Positions 16,477 through 26,139 of a DNA stretch of 64,000 nt are shown here, one piece after another. The stretch lies in NCBI GenBank assembly GCA_947625125.1, contig CANQNF010000009.1, positions 16,108 to 80,107 on the forward strand. The letters are read 5' to 3'. Under the pieces are notes generated by a model. The model was given only the letters and a program-made list of their open reading frames with translations, was not told the DNA's origin and ran no database searches. Source of the DNA: an uncultured Clostridia bacterium (GTDB lineage Bacteria; Bacillota; Clostridia; Oscillospirales; Ruminococcaceae). How positions within the stretch are numbered: the stretch's first letter is position 1; every line of letters begins with the position of its first letter. A program made the position numbers and the translations under genes.

Positions 16477-17402
16477 TAAAGCACGTTATTGATATTTTGG
16501 ATCTTTCGGTGGATGAGATCGACGGGCTTATAAAATGCGCCGACGATATTATCGCCAACCCCGAAAAATATGCGCATAAATGCAGCGGCAAAAAGCTCGC
16601 CACGCTCTTTTTCGAGCCCTCCACAAGGACAAGGCTGAGCTTTGAGGCGGCGATGTATGAATTGGGCGGGAACGTCCTCGGTTTTTCCGAGGCACAGTCG
16701 TCGTCGGCCGCCAAGGGCGAGAGCGTGGCCGATACCGCCAAGACGGTGAGCTGCTATGCCGATATAATCGCGATGAGACATCCCAAGGAGGGCGCTCCCA
16801 TGGTTGCGGCGCAGAACGCCTCCATCCCGGTCATCAACGCAGGCGACGGCGGACACTTCCACCCGACCCAGACCCTTGCGGACCTTTTGACCATACACCG
16901 TGAAAAGGGTAGACTTGATAATCTGACCGTAGGATTCTGCGGAGACCTTAAGTTCGGCAGGACGGTGCATTCTCTCATCGGCGCTCTGGCAAGATACAGC
17001 GGCTTAAAGGTGGTGCTAATCTCTCCCGAGGAATTGAAGCTTCCGAGCTATGTCAAAAACGACGTCCTCAAAAAGGGCGGGATAGAATACGTCCAGACGG
17101 CAAGCCTCGAGGAGCATATGCCGGAGCTCGACATCCTCTACATGACGAGAGTCCAGCGCGAGAGGTTCTTCAACGAGGAAGATTATCTCAGATTAAAGGA
17201 CAGCTATATCCTGACCCCGGAGAAGCTGGCGGGCGCTAAGAGCGATCTTTCCATCATGCATCCGCTGCCGAGAGTAAACGAGATTTCGGTGGAAATAGAC
17301 AAAGACCCGAGGGCATGCTACTTCAAGCAGGTGCTCAACGGCAAATATATAAGAATGGCCCTTATCCTGAAGCTTCTTAAGGAAGCCGGGACTATAGATT
17401 AA
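16473..17402 (+). CDS. pyrB: Aspartate carbamoyltransferase, catalytic chain
   Basis: The 309-residue protein shows the carbamoyl-phosphate-binding [13 protein letters not shown], the mobile-loop segment [13 protein letters not shown], then [12 protein letters not shown] and the aspartate-side [11 protein letters not shown]. It makes carbamoyl-aspartate. It is immediately followed by pyrI, so the holoenzyme should be the regulated c6r6 type. Confidence 0.96.
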   Translation: MIKHVIDILDLSVDEIDGLIKCADDIIANPEKYAHKCSGKKLATLFFEPSTRTRLSFEAAMYELGGNVLGFSEAQSSSAAKGESVADTAKTVSCYADIIAMRHPKEGAPMVAAQNASIPVINAGDGGHFHPTQTLADLLTIHREKGRLDNLTVGFCGDLKFGRTVHSLIGALARYSGLKVVLISPEELKLPSYVKNDVLKKGGIEYVQTASLEEHMPELDILYMTRVQRERFFNEEDYLRLKDSYILTPEKLAGAKSDLSIMHPLPRVNEISVEIDKDPRACYFKQVLNGKYIRMALILKLLKEAGTID

Positions 17403-17416
17403 AAGGGGGAGCAGCC

Positions 17417-17842
17417 ATGAATATAGACTCGATAAAAAACGGCATTGTAATAGACCACATCCCGGCCGGGAGAGGCATGAAGCTCTATGAGCTTTTGGGG
17501 CTCGGCAGGCTCGACTGTCCGGTGGCGATAATCAAAAACGCCGCAAGCTCGCAGATGGGCAGAAAGGACATTATCAAAATAGACGCCGATATAGAGGTAA
17601 ATCTTGACATAATAGGCTACGTCGCGCCTAACGTGACAATAAATATCATCAGGGGCGGAGAGCTCGTCGAGAAAAAATCGATAGGCCTGCCCGAAACCCT
17701 CGTCGACGTTATCAAGTGCAAGAACCCGAGGTGCATAACCTCCACCGAACAGGAGATAAAGCACGTCTTCAGGCTCGACGACCCCGAAAAGAGAGTGTAT
17801 CGCTGCGCCTACTGCGACACGAAGGCCTCGGCGGACAGCTGA
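17417..17842 (+). CDS. pyrI: Aspartate carbamoyltransferase, regulatory chain
   Basis: This 141-residue subunit has the N-terminal nucleotide-binding domain (KNGIVIDHIPAGRGMKLYEL) and a C-terminal zinc domain with four Cys: CKNPRC and CAYC. It confers feedback control by nucleotides on PyrB. It is the last gene of the operon; no strong terminator is obvious in the following 80 bp. Confidence 0.95.
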   Translation: MNIDSIKNGIVIDHIPAGRGMKLYELLGLGRLDCPVAIIKNAASSQMGRKDIIKIDADIEVNLDIIGYVAPNVTINIIRGGELVEKKSIGLPETLVDVIKCKNPRCITSTEQEIKHVFRLDDPEKRVYRCAYCDTKASADS

Positions 17843-17922
17843 GCGGCGGTTTTTGTTGTAAAACACCAATTTAACACTCTTTATGAGCAGTTTTTTTGGG
17901 GCTGCGGCGGGGGTGTTTTGGG

Positions 17923-17951
17923 TTGACTTTATCGCCGGTTGATGTTATATT
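17923..17951 (+). promoter_or_regulatory. Promoter of the purine operon
   Basis: TTGACT (17923-17928), a 17-bp spacer and TATATT (17946-17951). The resulting leader is only about 25 nt, too short for a purine riboswitch. Confidence 0.7.
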
Positions 17952-17980
17952 TATAATGTATTTATGCAGGAGGAAAGAGC

Positions 17981-18475
17981 ATGAAAAAAGTTGCGATAAT
18001 CATGGGAAGCGACAGCGATCTGCCGATCTTAAAAAAGACCGCGGCGACCCTTAAATCATTTGAAATACCCTACGAGACCCACGTCTACTCGGCCCACAGG
18101 ACTCCCGAAGAGGCCAAGGCGTTCGCCCAAAGCGCAAAGAAAAACGGCTTCGGGGTAATTATATGCGCTGCCGGGATGGCGGCACATTTGGCGGGAGCGT
18201 TCGCAGCAAACACGACGCTTCCGGTCATAGGAATACCCTGCCGATCTTCAAATCTCGACGGGCTCGACGCGCTTTTGTCCACAGTGATGATGCCGTCGGG
18301 GATACCCGTGGCGACTGTGGCCATAGACGGCGGAGCAAACGCGGCACTTTTAGCGGCAGAGATCCTTGCTTTGGGGGACGACGAGCTGTCCCGCAAGCTT
18401 GATGAAAAGCGCGTTAAAGATGCCGCCGCTGTATTAAAAAAGGATTCCGAGATAGCGCTCAGGATCGAAGAATAA
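17981..18475 (+). CDS. purE: 5-(carboxyamino)imidazole ribonucleotide mutase / AIR carboxylase
   Basis: The 164-residue protein has the family motifs [22 protein letters not shown] and the [13 protein letters not shown] segment. PurE produces CAIR. There is no purK next to it, so it may act directly on AIR and CO2 (class II) or use an unlinked purK; the sequence alone does not let me decide. It is the first gene of the operon, with an aggaggaaag site. Confidence 0.93.
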   Translation: MKKVAIIMGSDSDLPILKKTAATLKSFEIPYETHVYSAHRTPEEAKAFAQSAKKNGFGVIICAAGMAAHLAGAFAANTTLPVIGIPCRSSNLDGLDALLSTVMMPSGIPVATVAIDGGANAALLAAEILALGDDELSRKLDEKRVKDAAAVLKKDSEIALRIEE

Positions 18476-18505
18476 CACGGATAATTTTTAAGGAGGACTA
18501 TAATC

Positions 18506-19216
18506 ATGGAAAAAACCGCACAGCTCTACGAGGGCAAGGCAAAAAAGGTATTCGCGACCGAGGACCCGAGCCTCGTCATCGTCTCCTACAAGGACGACGC
18601 GACGGCGCTCGACGGCCTTAAAAAGGGCACCATCGTCGGAAAGGGCGCCATCAACAACAGGATGTCGAACTATCTGATGAAGCTTTTGGAGAAAAGCGGC
18701 GTGCCGACGCATCTCGTCGAAGAACTGAACGACCGCGAGACCGTCGTAAAAAAGGTCTCCATCGTTCCGCTCGAGGTCATCATCAGAAATATCTCCGCAG
18801 GCTCCTTTGCAAAGCGCTACGGCGTCGAGGAGGGCATAGTGTTCGCAGAGCCGACCATCGAATTCTCCTATAAAAACGACGACCTCCACGACCCGCTTAT
18901 AAACAGCTACCACGCCCTCGCCCTCGGGCTTGCCACCAAGGACGAGATAGAGACCATCAAAAAATACGCGTTCAAAGTCAACGAGGTCTTAAAGGAATAC
19001 TTCAAGGGCCTCGGGGTCACTTTGGTCGACTTCAAACTCGAATTCGGAAAGACCCCCGACGGGACTATAGTTTTAGCGGATGAGATCTCCCCCGACACCT
19101 GCCGCTTCTGGGATTCAAAGACCAACGAAAAGCTCGACAAGGACCGCTTCCGCAGGGATATGGGCGGGGTCGAGGACGCCTACAACGAAATGATGAGAAG
19201 AGTTTTCGGCGAATAA
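18506..19216 (+). CDS. purC: SAICAR synthase
   Basis: The 236-residue enzyme joins CAIR and aspartate. It begins with the typical [15 protein letters not shown] nucleotide-binding strand, followed by [12 protein letters not shown], the [13 protein letters not shown] [14 protein letters not shown], and the [12 protein letters not shown] substrate motif. An aaggagga site precedes the ATG. purB, needed for the next step, is not in the window. Confidence 0.96.
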   Translation: MEKTAQLYEGKAKKVFATEDPSLVIVSYKDDATALDGLKKGTIVGKGAINNRMSNYLMKLLEKSGVPTHLVEELNDRETVVKKVSIVPLEVIIRNISAGSFAKRYGVEEGIVFAEPTIEFSYKNDDLHDPLINSYHALALGLATKDEIETIKKYAFKVNEVLKEYFKGLGVTLVDFKLEFGKTPDGTIVLADEISPDTCRFWDSKTNEKLDKDRFRRDMGGVEDAYNEMMRRVFGE

Positions 19217-19236
19217 AATTTTGAAAAGAGGATTTT

Positions 19237-20685
19237 ATGGACAACCATATTCATGAGGAGTGCGGCGTCTTCGGCGTGTTCGCTCCCTCGACCTGCGACG
19301 TGGCTTCGCTCTGCTATTACGGGCTGTTCGCTTTGCAGCACCGCGGCCAGGAATCCGCAGGTATAGTAGTCAACGACGACGGCGTTTTTACATACCGCAA
19401 GGACACCGGCATCGTCAGCGAGATCTTCACAAGCGAAAACCTCAAAAAGCTCGGACAGGGAAACATGGCCCTCGGGCATGTCAGATACGGAACAACCGGC
19501 GTAGGCGACCGCAGAAACGCTCAGCCGGTCGTCGTCAACCACTTAAAGGGCAACATGGCCCTTGCTCACAACGGAAATCTTGTGAATTCCTATGAGCTTC
19601 GGACCGAGCTTGAGGAGCAGGGCTCCATCTTCCATTCTACCTCCGACACCGAGGTCATAGCGTACACCATCACCAAGGAGCGCTTGAGTGCCAAAAATAT
19701 CGAGGACGCGACCGCGGCAGCCATCTCAAGGCTCGACGGCGCATATTCGCTGGTCATCATGTCCCCCTCTAAGCTTATTGCGGCAAGAGACCCCCACGGC
19801 TTCCGGCCGCTGTGCTACGGCGTGAGGGACGACGGGACCTATATAGTGGCCTCCGAGACCTGCGCCTTGGACGCCGTGAACGCCGAATTTGTAAGGGATA
19901 TAGAGCCCGGCGAGGTCGTTGTCTTTACAAAGGACGGGATAAGATCTATAAAAGACCACTGCAAGACTGCCGAAAAGTCGTTTTGCGTGTTTGAGTATCT
20001 TTACATCGCCCGCCCCGACTCGGTCTGCGAGGGCTGCTCGGTACATTCGGCAAGGCTCAGGGCCGGCGAATTCTTAGCGGAGGCATACCCCATCGACGCC
20101 GATCTCGTCGTCGGAGTGCCGGACAGCGGAACCGACGCGGCTATCGGATATTCGAGAAGATCCGGCATTCCCTATGACATAGGACTGATAAAAAATAAAT
20201 ATATCGGCAGGACGTTCATCGTCCCCGGACAGGGCGTAAGAGAAGAAATGGTGTCGATTAAGCTAAACGTCGTTTCTTCGGTCGTCAAGGGCAAGAGAGT
20301 TGTCCTTGTGGACGACTCCATCGTCAGGGGCACCACGAGCGCAAAGCTCGTCAAGAGACTTCGCGACGGAGGAGCCAAAGAGGTGCACATGCTGTCGTCG
20401 GCTCCGCCGTTTAAGAACCCCTGCTATTACGGGGTGGATATCGATTCCCGCGATGACCTTATAGCCTGCAAGCACACTCCCGAGGAAATTGCGAAGATAA
20501 TCGGCGCGGATTCGGTCAATTTCTTAAGCGTCGAGGACGTTAAAAGAATAACCGGCGGCGACGGAAGCGGCTGCTGCTACGCATGCTTCACCGGCGAATA
20601 CCCGACCAAGGAGCCCGTCAAGGCCAACAAATCGCGGTTCGAGGGTAAGATATCCGCCAATCCCAAATTTGCCAAAAAGGACTGA
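19237..20685 (+). CDS. purF: Amidophosphoribosyltransferase (Fe-S type)
   Basis: The 482-residue enzyme commits PRPP to purines. The glutaminase nucleophile is Cys9 in EECGVFGVF, implying a short cleaved propeptide of eight residues. The PRPP loop is VVLVDDSIVRGTTS. Cysteines in KSFCVFEYL, KNPCYYGVD and the C-terminal CCYACFTGEYP match the four [4Fe-4S] ligands of the Bacillus-type enzyme, which give oxygen sensitivity, fitting an anaerobe. Confidence 0.95.
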   Translation: MDNHIHEECGVFGVFAPSTCDVASLCYYGLFALQHRGQESAGIVVNDDGVFTYRKDTGIVSEIFTSENLKKLGQGNMALGHVRYGTTGVGDRRNAQPVVVNHLKGNMALAHNGNLVNSYELRTELEEQGSIFHSTSDTEVIAYTITKERLSAKNIEDATAAAISRLDGAYSLVIMSPSKLIAARDPHGFRPLCYGVRDDGTYIVASETCALDAVNAEFVRDIEPGEVVVFTKDGIRSIKDHCKTAEKSFCVFEYLYIARPDSVCEGCSVHSARLRAGEFLAEAYPIDADLVVGVPDSGTDAAIGYSRRSGIPYDIGLIKNKYIGRTFIVPGQGVREEMVSIKLNVVSSVVKGKRVVLVDDSIVRGTTSAKLVKRLRDGGAKEVHMLSSAPPFKNPCYYGVDIDSRDDLIACKHTPEEIAKIIGADSVNFLSVEDVKRITGGDGSGCCYACFTGEYPTKEPVKANKSRFEGKISANPKFAKKD

Positions 20686-20694
20686 TAAAGCCAA

Positions 20695-21744
20695 ATGGAA
20701 AAGAGTTTTTCTGAAAGCTACAAGAGCGCCGGCGTTGACATCACGGCCGGATACAAATCGGTCGAATTGATGAAAAATGACATCAAGCGCACCGCGACCG
20801 GCGGGGAGGTCTCCGGGATAGGCGGCTTCGGCGGCCTGTTCATGCCCGATCTTTCGGGCTATAAGCAGCCCGTGCTGGTATCGGGCACCGACGGAGTCGG
20901 CACAAAGCTCAAGCTCGCGTTTTTGATGGATAAGCATGACACCATCGGAATAGACTGCGTGGCGATGTGCGTGAACGACATAATCTGCTGCGGCGCCAAG
21001 CCCCTTGTTTTTCTTGATTATATCGCCTGCGGCAGGAATATCCCCGAAAAAATCGCGGCGATAGTCAAGGGCGTATGCGACGGCTGCGTCATGGCGGGAG
21101 CGTCCCTTATCGGCGGCGAGACTGCCGAGCATCCGGGAATGATGCCGGAGGACGAATACGACCTTGCGGGCTACTGCACCGGGGTCGTCGACAGGGACAA
21201 GATAATCGACAATACGACCATGCGCGAGGGAGACATAGTCATCGCCCTGCCGTCGTCGGGAGTTCATTCAAACGGCTTCTCGCTCGTAAGAAAGGTATTC
21301 GGCATTGATAATATCTCATATGACGAGCTGAGCGCGAAAAGGAACGACCTTGGCGGGAAATCGTTGGGAGAGGCGCTTTTAGAGCCCACGAAAATCTATG
21401 TAAAGCCCGTGTTGGCGCTGCTTGACGAGGTAAATGTCAAGGGCATTTCCCATATCACCGGCGGTGGTTTTTATGAGAACATTCCTCGCTCGGTCCCGGA
21501 CGGGCTGTGCGCTGAGATTGACAGATCCTCTCTTAAGATACCGGCGATATTCGGTCTGATACAAAAGGCCGGGGACATTCCCGAGAGGGATATGTTCAAC
21601 ACCTACAACATGGGCGTGGGGATGAGCATTACAGTCGCGCCGGAGGATGAGAAAAAGGCGCTTGAAATACTCAGAAACCACGGCGAGAACGCATACGTCA
21701 TCGGAAAAATCGTCAGGGGCGAGGACAAGATAGTTATAAAATAA
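20695..21744 (+). CDS. purM: Phosphoribosylformylglycinamidine cyclo-ligase (AIR synthase)
   Basis: The 349-residue ATP-dependent enzyme closes FGAM to AIR. It shows VSGTDGVGTKLKLA, CGAKPLVFLDYIACG, the GGETAEHPGMM motif and the ITGGGFYENIPR segment. Its last base is the first base of the purN ATG, so the two are tightly coupled. Confidence 0.95.
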   Translation: MEKSFSESYKSAGVDITAGYKSVELMKNDIKRTATGGEVSGIGGFGGLFMPDLSGYKQPVLVSGTDGVGTKLKLAFLMDKHDTIGIDCVAMCVNDIICCGAKPLVFLDYIACGRNIPEKIAAIVKGVCDGCVMAGASLIGGETAEHPGMMPEDEYDLAGYCTGVVDRDKIIDNTTMREGDIVIALPSSGVHSNGFSLVRKVFGIDNISYDELSAKRNDLGGKSLGEALLEPTKIYVKPVLALLDEVNVKGISHITGGGFYENIPRSVPDGLCAEIDRSSLKIPAIFGLIQKAGDIPERDMFNTYNMGVGMSITVAPEDEKKALEILRNHGENAYVIGKIVRGEDKIVIK

Positions 21745-22874
21745 TGGAAAGAAAAGTAAATATCGCGGTGCTCGTTTCCGGCGGCGGCACCAATTTACAG
21801 GCGCTAATAGACGCCGAAAAGTCCGGAATTATAGTCTCGGGCGAGATAAAAGCCGTCATATCCTCAAAGGCCGGGGCATATGCCTTGGAGCGCGCAAAGG
21901 CCGCGGGCATTCCGGCGTTCGCGGTCCCGAGAAAGGAATGCGCAGACATTACGGAATTCGAGGAAAAAATGCTGAAAATCCTTGAGGACAACGAGATAGA
22001 GGTCATAGTGCTGGCGGGATTTCTCTCGATACTTTCGGATGATTTTACCAAAAAGTATGCAAACCGCATTATAAACGTCCATCCCGCGCTCATCCCGAGC
22101 TTTTGCGGGAAAGGCTTTTACGGGCTTAAGGTGCATGAGGAAGCGCTGAAAAAAGGCGTTAAGGTGTCCGGAGCGACGGTTCATCTTGTGAACGAGGTAT
22201 GCGACGGCGGCGAGATTTTGGCGCAGAAAGCCGTAGAAGTCAAGGACGGAGACACGCCGGAAACTTTGCAGCGCAGGATCATGGAGCAGGCCGAGTGGAA
22301 GCTGCTTCCTGAGGCTACGGAGAAGCTGTGCCGAAGAATTTTAGATTTAAAGAAGCCGGAAACCCCGGGGATAGCCCTTAAAAAATGGGAGATTTCGGAT
22401 AAGGAGCAGCTGGCGGAGCTCTGCGATAAGGTTGACAGAAAATATATATCGGGCAGCAGAATGCCGTCGCCCTATACCGTAGATGACGCTGTAAATTGGC
22501 TTGAAAATCAGGTTTTCCCGAATGAAGGCAAAACGGGAATCTTCAGAGCCGTCGTCGCGGACGGCAAGATCGTCGGGAGCGTCTCAGTTGGAAAGTGCGA
22601 GGGACTTAAGAAAAACACCGGGGTTATCGGATATTACATGAATCCCGACTATTACGGCAGGGGCATAATGACCGAAGCCGCGAAGATGATCTGCAAAGAA
22701 GCGTTTAAGGAGCTTAAGCTCATACGAATCGAGGGCAGCGCGTTCGAGCCGAACATCGCCTCCCGCAGGGTCTTGGAAAAGGCGGGGTTCGAGCTTGAGG
22801 GCATTTTAAAGGACTCGTTCTTTAAAAACGGCAAGTATTATAACGAATATATCTACGGACTGACAGAAAAGTAA
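21744..22874 (+). CDS. purN: PurN glycinamide ribonucleotide formyltransferase fused to a GNAT acetyltransferase
   Basis: Residues 1 to about 205 are a normal PurN: VLVSGGGTNLQALID, the catalytic INVHPALIPSF with Asn and His, and GATVHLVNEVCDGGEIL. An extra domain of about 170 residues continues in the same frame with features of a GNAT N-acetyltransferase: TGVIGYYMNPDYYGRGIMTEA (the acetyl-CoA loop lies around YYGRGIMTEA) and NIASRRVLEKAGFELEGILKD, as in RimJ/RimL-type enzymes. The usual PurN length is about 190-210, against 376 here. There is no stop, start or clear RBS at the junction. The role of the acetyltransferase half is unknown. Confidence 0.9.
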   Translation: MERKVNIAVLVSGGGTNLQALIDAEKSGIIVSGEIKAVISSKAGAYALERAKAAGIPAFAVPRKECADITEFEEKMLKILEDNEIEVIVLAGFLSILSDDFTKKYANRIINVHPALIPSFCGKGFYGLKVHEEALKKGVKVSGATVHLVNEVCDGGEILAQKAVEVKDGDTPETLQRRIMEQAEWKLLPEATEKLCRRILDLKKPETPGIALKKWEISDKEQLAELCDKVDRKYISGSRMPSPYTVDDAVNWLENQVFPNEGKTGIFRAVVADGKIVGSVSVGKCEGLKKNTGVIGYYMNPDYYGRGIMTEAAKMICKEAFKELKLIRIEGSAFEPNIASRRVLEKAGFELEGILKDSFFKNGKYYNEYIYGLTEK

Positions 22875-22887
22875 ACGGAGGTATTTT

Positions 22888-23601
22888 ATGGACATCTACA
22901 GGATAAGCAGTATCGGCGAGCTGACCCGCGACCCGTACGTCGGCAGAGGCATTATCGCGGGGCTTTCCGAGGACGGAAAATCGGCGGTTGCGGCGTATTT
23001 TATCATGGGCAGATCCGCAAACAGCCGAAACAGGATTTTTGCAGAGCATGACGGCGCAGTCTTTACCGAGCCGTTCGACCCGTCAAAGGTCGAGGACCCG
23101 AGCCTCATAATCTATGCGGCGCTTCGGACTGTTGGCAAAAAACTCATCGTCACAAACGGCGACCAGACCGACACCATCGTTGACGGAATAAGGCTCGGTT
23201 CCGATTTTTCGGGAGCGCTTCGCACCCGTGAATTTGAGCCGGACGCTCCGAATCTTACGCCGAGAATTTCGGCAGAGCTCGATTTTTCGGACGGCTTCGG
23301 CTACAAGATGTCCATTTTAAAGAGCGAGGACGAAAAGGGCTCGGCATGCGCGAGGTACACCTTTGAGTATGCTCCCATCGCGGGTCTTGGGCATTTTATC
23401 CACACCTATGTCGGCGACGGCAATCCCCTGCCGACGTTTCAGGGCGAGCCCGAGAGGGTAAAGATACCGAACAATATCGACGGCTTCGCTAAAGAAATTT
23501 GGGAGTCTTTAAACGATGACAACAAAATTTCCCTGCTTGTAAGATACACCGATATTGAAAGCGGGAAAGTATGTCAGAAAATAATAAATAAATATAATTA
23601 A
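22888..23601 (+). CDS. IMP cyclohydrolase, PurO-like
   Basis: The 237-residue protein resembles the IMP cyclohydrolase family first known from archaea, with the N-terminal segment YVGRGIIAG and an internal YFIMGRSANSRNRIF motif. It would close FAICAR to IMP, replacing the N-terminal half of bifunctional PurH. The position directly before the stand-alone AICAR formyltransferase supports this. It starts 13 bp after purN with a cggaggt site. Confidence 0.85.
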   Translation: MDIYRISSIGELTRDPYVGRGIIAGLSEDGKSAVAAYFIMGRSANSRNRIFAEHDGAVFTEPFDPSKVEDPSLIIYAALRTVGKKLIVTNGDQTDTIVDGIRLGSDFSGALRTREFEPDAPNLTPRISAELDFSDGFGYKMSILKSEDEKGSACARYTFEYAPIAGLGHFIHTYVGDGNPLPTFQGEPERVKIPNNIDGFAKEIWESLNDDNKISLLVRYTDIESGKVCQKIINKYN

Positions 23602-23613
23602 CGGAGGTAAATC

Positions 23614-24801
23614 ATGGCAAAAGAAGTTCTTTTAAAATACGGCTGCAACCCGAACCAGAAGCCCTCTCGCGTGTATATGCGCGACGGCTCGGACCTGCCC
23701 TTTGAGATCTTAAACGGCCGGCCGGGCTACATAAACCTTTTGGACGCCTTTAACTCCTGGCAGCTCGTCAAGGAGCTGAAAGAAGCCCTCGGCCTCCCCG
23801 CCGTAACGTCTTTCAAGCATGTCTCCCCTACCTCCGCCGCCGTCGGTATAAAGCTGCCCGAGAAGCTTAAAAAGGCATGCTTCGTCGACGATATCGAGGG
23901 CCTTGACGACTCCGCGCTGGCATGCGCTTACGCAAGGGCAAGGGGCACCGACAGGATGTGCTCGTTCGGCGACTGGGTAGCGCTTTCGGACGTCTGCGAC
24001 GTTACTACCGCAAAGATGATAAAGCGGGAAGTGTCGGACGGAATAATCGCGCCGGGGTATGAGCCCGAAGCGCTCGAAATCTTAAAATCAAAGAAAAAGG
24101 GCGCTTACCCCGTCCTGCAAATCGACCCGAATTATATCCCCGAACCCATAGAGACAAAGCAGGTCTACGGCGTTACTTTTGAGCAGGGCAGAAACAACTT
24201 CAAAATCGACCGCGAGCTTTTAAACAACATCGTCACCGAGAACAAAAACCTCCCCGACGAGGCCGCAAGAGACCTTATAATCTCACTCATCACCTTAAAA
24301 TACACACAGTCCAACTCGGTATGCTACGCCTACGGCGGCCAGGCTATCGGCGTGGGCGCAGGCCAGCAGTCGAGGATACACTGCACGCGCCTTGCCGGGA
24401 CCAAGGCCGACACATGGTTCTTAAGGCAGCACGACAAGGTCCTGAATCTGCCGTTCAAGCCGGAGATAAAGAGGCCCGACCGCGACAACATCATCGACGG
24501 ATACATCAACAAAAACGAGGAGGACGTGACCGCCGACGGCATTTGGCAGAAATACTTCACCGAAAAGCCGGAGCCGCTGACCGACAAGGAAGCGAGAGAG
24601 TATCTTGACTCGATAACCGGCGTGGCGCTCGGCTCAGACGCGTTCTTCCCGTTTGACGACAACATCGAGAGGGCGAAGCGCTCGGGCGTGAGCTACGTTG
24701 CCGAGCCGGGCGGCTCCATAAGAGACGACGTAGTCATCGAGCGCGCAAACAAGTACAACATGGTCATGTCGTTCACCGGCATGAGGCTCTTCCACCACTG
24801 A
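23614..24801 (+). CDS. AICAR formyltransferase (stand-alone, PurH C-terminal type)
   Basis: The 395-residue protein corresponds to the transformylase half of PurH without the cyclohydrolase. Motifs: [12 protein letters not shown] near the N-terminus, the catalytic [12 protein letters not shown] with Lys-His, [24 protein letters not shown], and the C-terminal [13 protein letters not shown] and EPGGSIRDD. It transfers a formyl group from 10-formyl-THF to AICAR. It sits between the PurO-like gene and glyA, linking it to one-carbon supply. Confidence 0.92.
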   Translation: MAKEVLLKYGCNPNQKPSRVYMRDGSDLPFEILNGRPGYINLLDAFNSWQLVKELKEALGLPAVTSFKHVSPTSAAVGIKLPEKLKKACFVDDIEGLDDSALACAYARARGTDRMCSFGDWVALSDVCDVTTAKMIKREVSDGIIAPGYEPEALEILKSKKKGAYPVLQIDPNYIPEPIETKQVYGVTFEQGRNNFKIDRELLNNIVTENKNLPDEAARDLIISLITLKYTQSNSVCYAYGGQAIGVGAGQQSRIHCTRLAGTKADTWFLRQHDKVLNLPFKPEIKRPDRDNIIDGYINKNEEDVTADGIWQKYFTEKPEPLTDKEAREYLDSITGVALGSDAFFPFDDNIERAKRSGVSYVAEPGGSIRDDVVIERANKYNMVMSFTGMRLFHH

Positions 24802-24817
24802 TTTCAGGAGGCATATT

Positions 24818-26062
24818 ATGGATTTCAAGGAATTAAAGCAGTACGACGAGGAAATTTACGCCTCGACAGAGCGCGAGCTAAGGCGCCAGCAGCAGAACAT
24901 CGAGCTTATCGCTTCGGAAAATATCGTCTCTAAGGGCGTTCTTTTGGCGGCGGGCACGGTGCTCACGAATAAGTATGCCGAGGGATACCCGGCGCACCGT
25001 TATTACGGCGGCTGCCGGTATGTCGACGAGGTCGAGGAGATAGCGAGAAAGCGCGCCTGCGAGCTTTTCGGAGCCGACCATGCCAACGTCCAGCCCCACT
25101 GCGGAGCCTCGGCCAATTTAGCCGTGTTCTTTGCACTCCTCCAGCCCGGCGACACCGTACTTTCGATGTCTTTGGCGCACGGCGGACACCTCTCCCACGG
25201 CTCGCCGGTCAACATCTCGGGAAAATACTTTAAGATAGTCCCCTACGGCGTGTCCCCCGAGACCGGAAGAATAGATTATGACGAGGTCGAAAGACTCGCC
25301 GTAGAAAATAAGCCCAAGCTTATTTTGGCGGGCGCTTCGGCATACCCGAGAGAAATCGATTTTGAGAGATTCTCCCAAATCGCCAAAAAGGTCGGGGCAT
25401 ATCTTATGGTCGATATGGCGCACATCGCCGGACTTGTCGCGGCGGGACTCCACCAGAACCCGGTGCCCTATGCCGACGTGGTGACCACCACCACCCATAA
25501 GACCTTAAGAGGCCCGAGAGGCGGCATGATTTTATGCAAAGAAGAATATGCAAAAGCAATAGACAAGGCCATCTTCCCCGGTATCCAGGGCGGGCCGCTG
25601 ATGCACATAATCGCCGCAAAAGCCGTGGCGTTCAAAGAAGCGCTTCAACCGGAATTCAAGGAATATCAGGCGCAGATAAAGAAAAATGCCGCAAAGCTTG
25701 CCGACGAGCTTTTAAAGCGGGGCTTCAACCTCGTTTCCGGCGGCACAGACAACCATCTCATGCTCATAGACCTGCAAAACTTCGGAATCACCGGCAAGCA
25801 GCTTGAGCATAATCTTGACGAGGTCCACATCACCGCGAACAAAAACGCCGTTCCGAACGACCCGCAGAGCCCGTTCATCACAAGCGGCATAAGAATAGGC
25901 ACTCCCGCCGTCACCTCCCGCGGATTCAAAGAGCCAGAGATGGAAAAGATCGCTCAGTGGCTCTATGAGATCGTCACCGATTTCGACGGAAATAAGGACA
26001 GAGTCTGCAAGGAAGTTTTGGAGCTCTGCGAAAAATTCCCGATTTATAACGACTGCTATTAA
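24818..26062 (+). CDS. glyA: Serine hydroxymethyltransferase
   Basis: This 414-residue PLP enzyme interconverts serine and glycine, loading tetrahydrofolate. Clear motifs are [29 protein letters not shown], and the PLP-Lys segment [16 protein letters not shown]. Its place inside the purine operon makes sense: glycine and one-carbon units are both consumed by PurD, PurN and the AICAR transformylase. Confidence 0.96.
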   Translation: MDFKELKQYDEEIYASTERELRRQQQNIELIASENIVSKGVLLAAGTVLTNKYAEGYPAHRYYGGCRYVDEVEEIARKRACELFGADHANVQPHCGASANLAVFFALLQPGDTVLSMSLAHGGHLSHGSPVNISGKYFKIVPYGVSPETGRIDYDEVERLAVENKPKLILAGASAYPREIDFERFSQIAKKVGAYLMVDMAHIAGLVAAGLHQNPVPYADVVTTTTHKTLRGPRGGMILCKEEYAKAIDKAIFPGIQGGPLMHIIAAKAVAFKEALQPEFKEYQAQIKKNAAKLADELLKRGFNLVSGGTDNHLMLIDLQNFGITGKQLEHNLDEVHITANKNAVPNDPQSPFITSGIRIGTPAVTSRGFKEPEMEKIAQWLYEIVTDFDGNKDRVCKEVLELCEKFPIYNDCY

Positions 26063-26078
26063 AATCTGAACCCGGAAA

Positions 26079-26121
26079 ACAGACTTTGGACTTGCCATAA
26101 GTCTGCTTTTCGGTTTAAAAG
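26079..26121 (+). other. Pair of small hairpins between glyA and purD
   Basis: cagactt/aagtctg (26080-26105) is followed by cttttcggttt and gctttt/aaaagc (26105-26121). This may be a weak terminator or a processing site that lowers expression of purD and purL relative to the genes before them. Confidence 0.35.
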
Positions 26122-26139
26122 CAAAAAGGAAATGATAAT

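Noticed and set aside
17843..17980. Purine riboswitch before purE
   Set aside because: The predicted leader is only about 25 nt and has no aptamer-like three-way junction.
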